DNA of 64,000 nt from Abelmoschus esculentus (lineage: Eukaryota > Streptophyta > Magnoliopsida > Malvales > Malvaceae), in assembly GCA_035048815.1 (NCBI GenBank), contig JAUCBN010000006.1, forward strand, positions 21,405,001-21,469,000, given 5' to 3'. Made by a program: the position numbers and the translations under genes. Below are positions 62,900-64,000 of this stretch, piece by piece; position 1 is the stretch's first letter; every line of letters begins with the position of its first letter. The notes beneath the pieces were generated by a model that worked only from the letters and a program-made list of their open reading frames with translations, was not told the DNA's origin and ran no database searches.

Positions 62900-63720
62900 A
62901 TGAAATAAAATATAAAATTTTCATTTCTTAATATGATCATTTCAAAAACTTTTAGATTGTTATTTGATGAGAAACAAATGTGGAATGCTGGAAAGGAGAA
63001 TATTTGCTTGATTGTTGGTTAGAAAAAAAAAACTTTTGTATACATTGTTTGTTAAAATTAGTAAGCAGAATAAAGATAATGAAAATAACAGTGGGTATTA
63101 TTTACTAATGTCAGCTTTTCAGTTCAGTTCTGGTATATGTCTCTAATATCATAGCCTAGGGATTCTGCATGGAAATTTGCAAAAATTAAAGGTATTTTTT
63201 CAGGCTACTGTTTGCCCTAACATGCCATTTGCTGTTTCCAGGATCAGTATTATTTACCCTGGTGATTGAGAAAATAATAAAAAAAAACTAAAATACATTG
63301 TTTAATGATATTCTGAAATACACACTTAACCCTGAATGTCTCTTTCTGAGTATATTGTAAAAGCATACAACATTTTCTGAGTCCCATTGTGGCACAATTA
63401 GGGATGGGGGTGACGACGGGGAAGCCTCATCGATGGCCTTGCTGTTTATTATTTTTCTGAGTTCTTTACCTGACCCCTCAACTATTTTACAAGGTATTAA
63501 TTGCTTGCTCTCTAGACCTTGCTATGAATCAATTTCTTTCAAGGTGATTTTTCAGTGCGTTTATAATAGAACCAACATTGTGTTTACTGATAACATCATC
63601 GCTGCTTACGCGATACTGCATTCTTATAAGAAGAAACGTACGAGTCAAAGTGATTCTTTCGCTTTGAAATTCGATACGAGCAAAAAGCTTATCATTTATA
63701 ATTTTACATTTGATGTACAT
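62900..63720 (+). mobile_element. Decayed LINE fragment, copy 2
   Basis: Repeats 57890-58680 in the same orientation: aataacagtgggtattattt, catagcctagggattctgca, gggatgggggtgacgac, then NRTNIVFTDNIIAAYAILHS and KKRTSQSDSFALKFDTSKKL, a reverse-transcriptase remnant. Copy 2 is slightly less broken over the 63433-63735 frame. The two copies are about 5 kb apart and flank the symplekin pseudogene. Confidence 0.7.
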
Positions 63721-63925
63721 CATGTAAAAAAATAACTTATTGATAAAAGATAATATTTTTAGTTGATGCCCTGGTTTACGGATGACTCTTTCTACTTGGA
63801 TCTAGTTGATGTACATCATGTGTAATTCGATACTGCATTCTTTCTACTTGCAAAAGTCAAAGAAGGTAGAGGTTCGCTTCTGCTGCTTCTGCTTTCCATG
63901 GATATCAAGACATGAATATATCTAA

Positions 63926-64000
63926 GTAATAAAAGAATTTAATAAAGGTTTAGTTTAGGTTTCTTTTTTTCTCTTTACAAGTATGTAGAATCAATTTCTG
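63926..64000 (+). repeat. Copy of helicase intron 2 sequence at window end
   Basis: Nearly identical to 51406-51480, with a longer T run. The similarity continues to the last base, so it may extend beyond the window. Confidence 0.85.

Noticed and set aside
57955..63720. LTR retrotransposon with two direct LTR-like copies
   Set aside because: The direct repeats contain reverse-transcriptase coding remnants of LINE type and lack TG..CA ends, primer-binding site and target duplication, so they are LINE copies and not LTRs.
1..64000. CRISPR arrays, operons, tRNA or rRNA genes
   Set aside because: None seen. The tandem arrays have no spacers, and no complete tRNA cloverleaf or rRNA segment was recognised by eye.

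Overview
The window is AT-rich plant nuclear DNA. Genes have many GT..AG introns, intergenic DNA is full of decayed transposons and MITE-like inverted repeats, and every recognisable protein has its closest remembered relatives in eudicots. I cannot name the species. Six genes can be assembled exon by exon with consistent reading frame: an F-box protein of the SKIP8 type (+, 1960-4064), a GTL1-type trihelix transcription factor (+, 10493-12662), a TMEM120/TMPIT-like membrane protein (-, 19490-23503), a PMT18-type putative methyltransferase (-, 24899-27333), a peroxisomal acyl-activating enzyme of the AAE17/18 type (+, 35561-42252) and a DEAD-box RNA helicase of the RH27/HAS1 type (+, 50422-55303). 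From memory, GTL1, TMPIT and PMT18 also lie near each other in Arabidopsis (At1g33240, At1g33230, At1g33170), so the 10-27 kb part looks like a conserved syntenic block.

Layout. 1-10 kb: the SKIP8-like gene followed by AT-rich DNA with a MITE that has a 10-bp target duplication, a deleted relative of it, and a tRNA-derived SINE-like piece. 10-13 kb: GTL1. 14.4-18.5 kb: a complete 4.1-kb Mutator-like element with about 410-bp terminal inverted repeats and a 9-bp target duplication. It carries pieces of a copper chaperone for superoxide dismutase (CCS) gene on one strand and a degenerate, possibly Ulp1-like gene on the other (a Pack-MULE). 19-27 kb: TMEM120-like and PMT18-like genes, both on the minus strand. 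28-35 kb: gene-free, with a 0.77-kb palindromic element. 35-42 kb: the acyl-activating enzyme with a C-terminal SKL. 42-50 kb: one candidate small ORF, MITEs, a compact hairpin cluster, a 1-kb AT-rich minisatellite and about 7.4 copies of a 187-bp satellite that runs straight into the 5' end of the helicase gene. 56-64 kb: a promoter-like region with a CGCG palindrome and G-box, then a graveyard of LINE fragments and a nonsense-ridden symplekin (CPSF/CstF scaffold) pseudogene. The last 75 bases repeat part of the helicase's intron 2.

The genes are unrelated housekeeping or regulatory functions and do not form a pathway. The most interesting points are the satellite/helicase junction, which removes the normal N-terminus, and the Pack-MULE with captured CCS exons placed next to its own TIR. 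Exon borders were set by hand from splice consensus, family similarity and frame, so individual borders may be off by a base or two.
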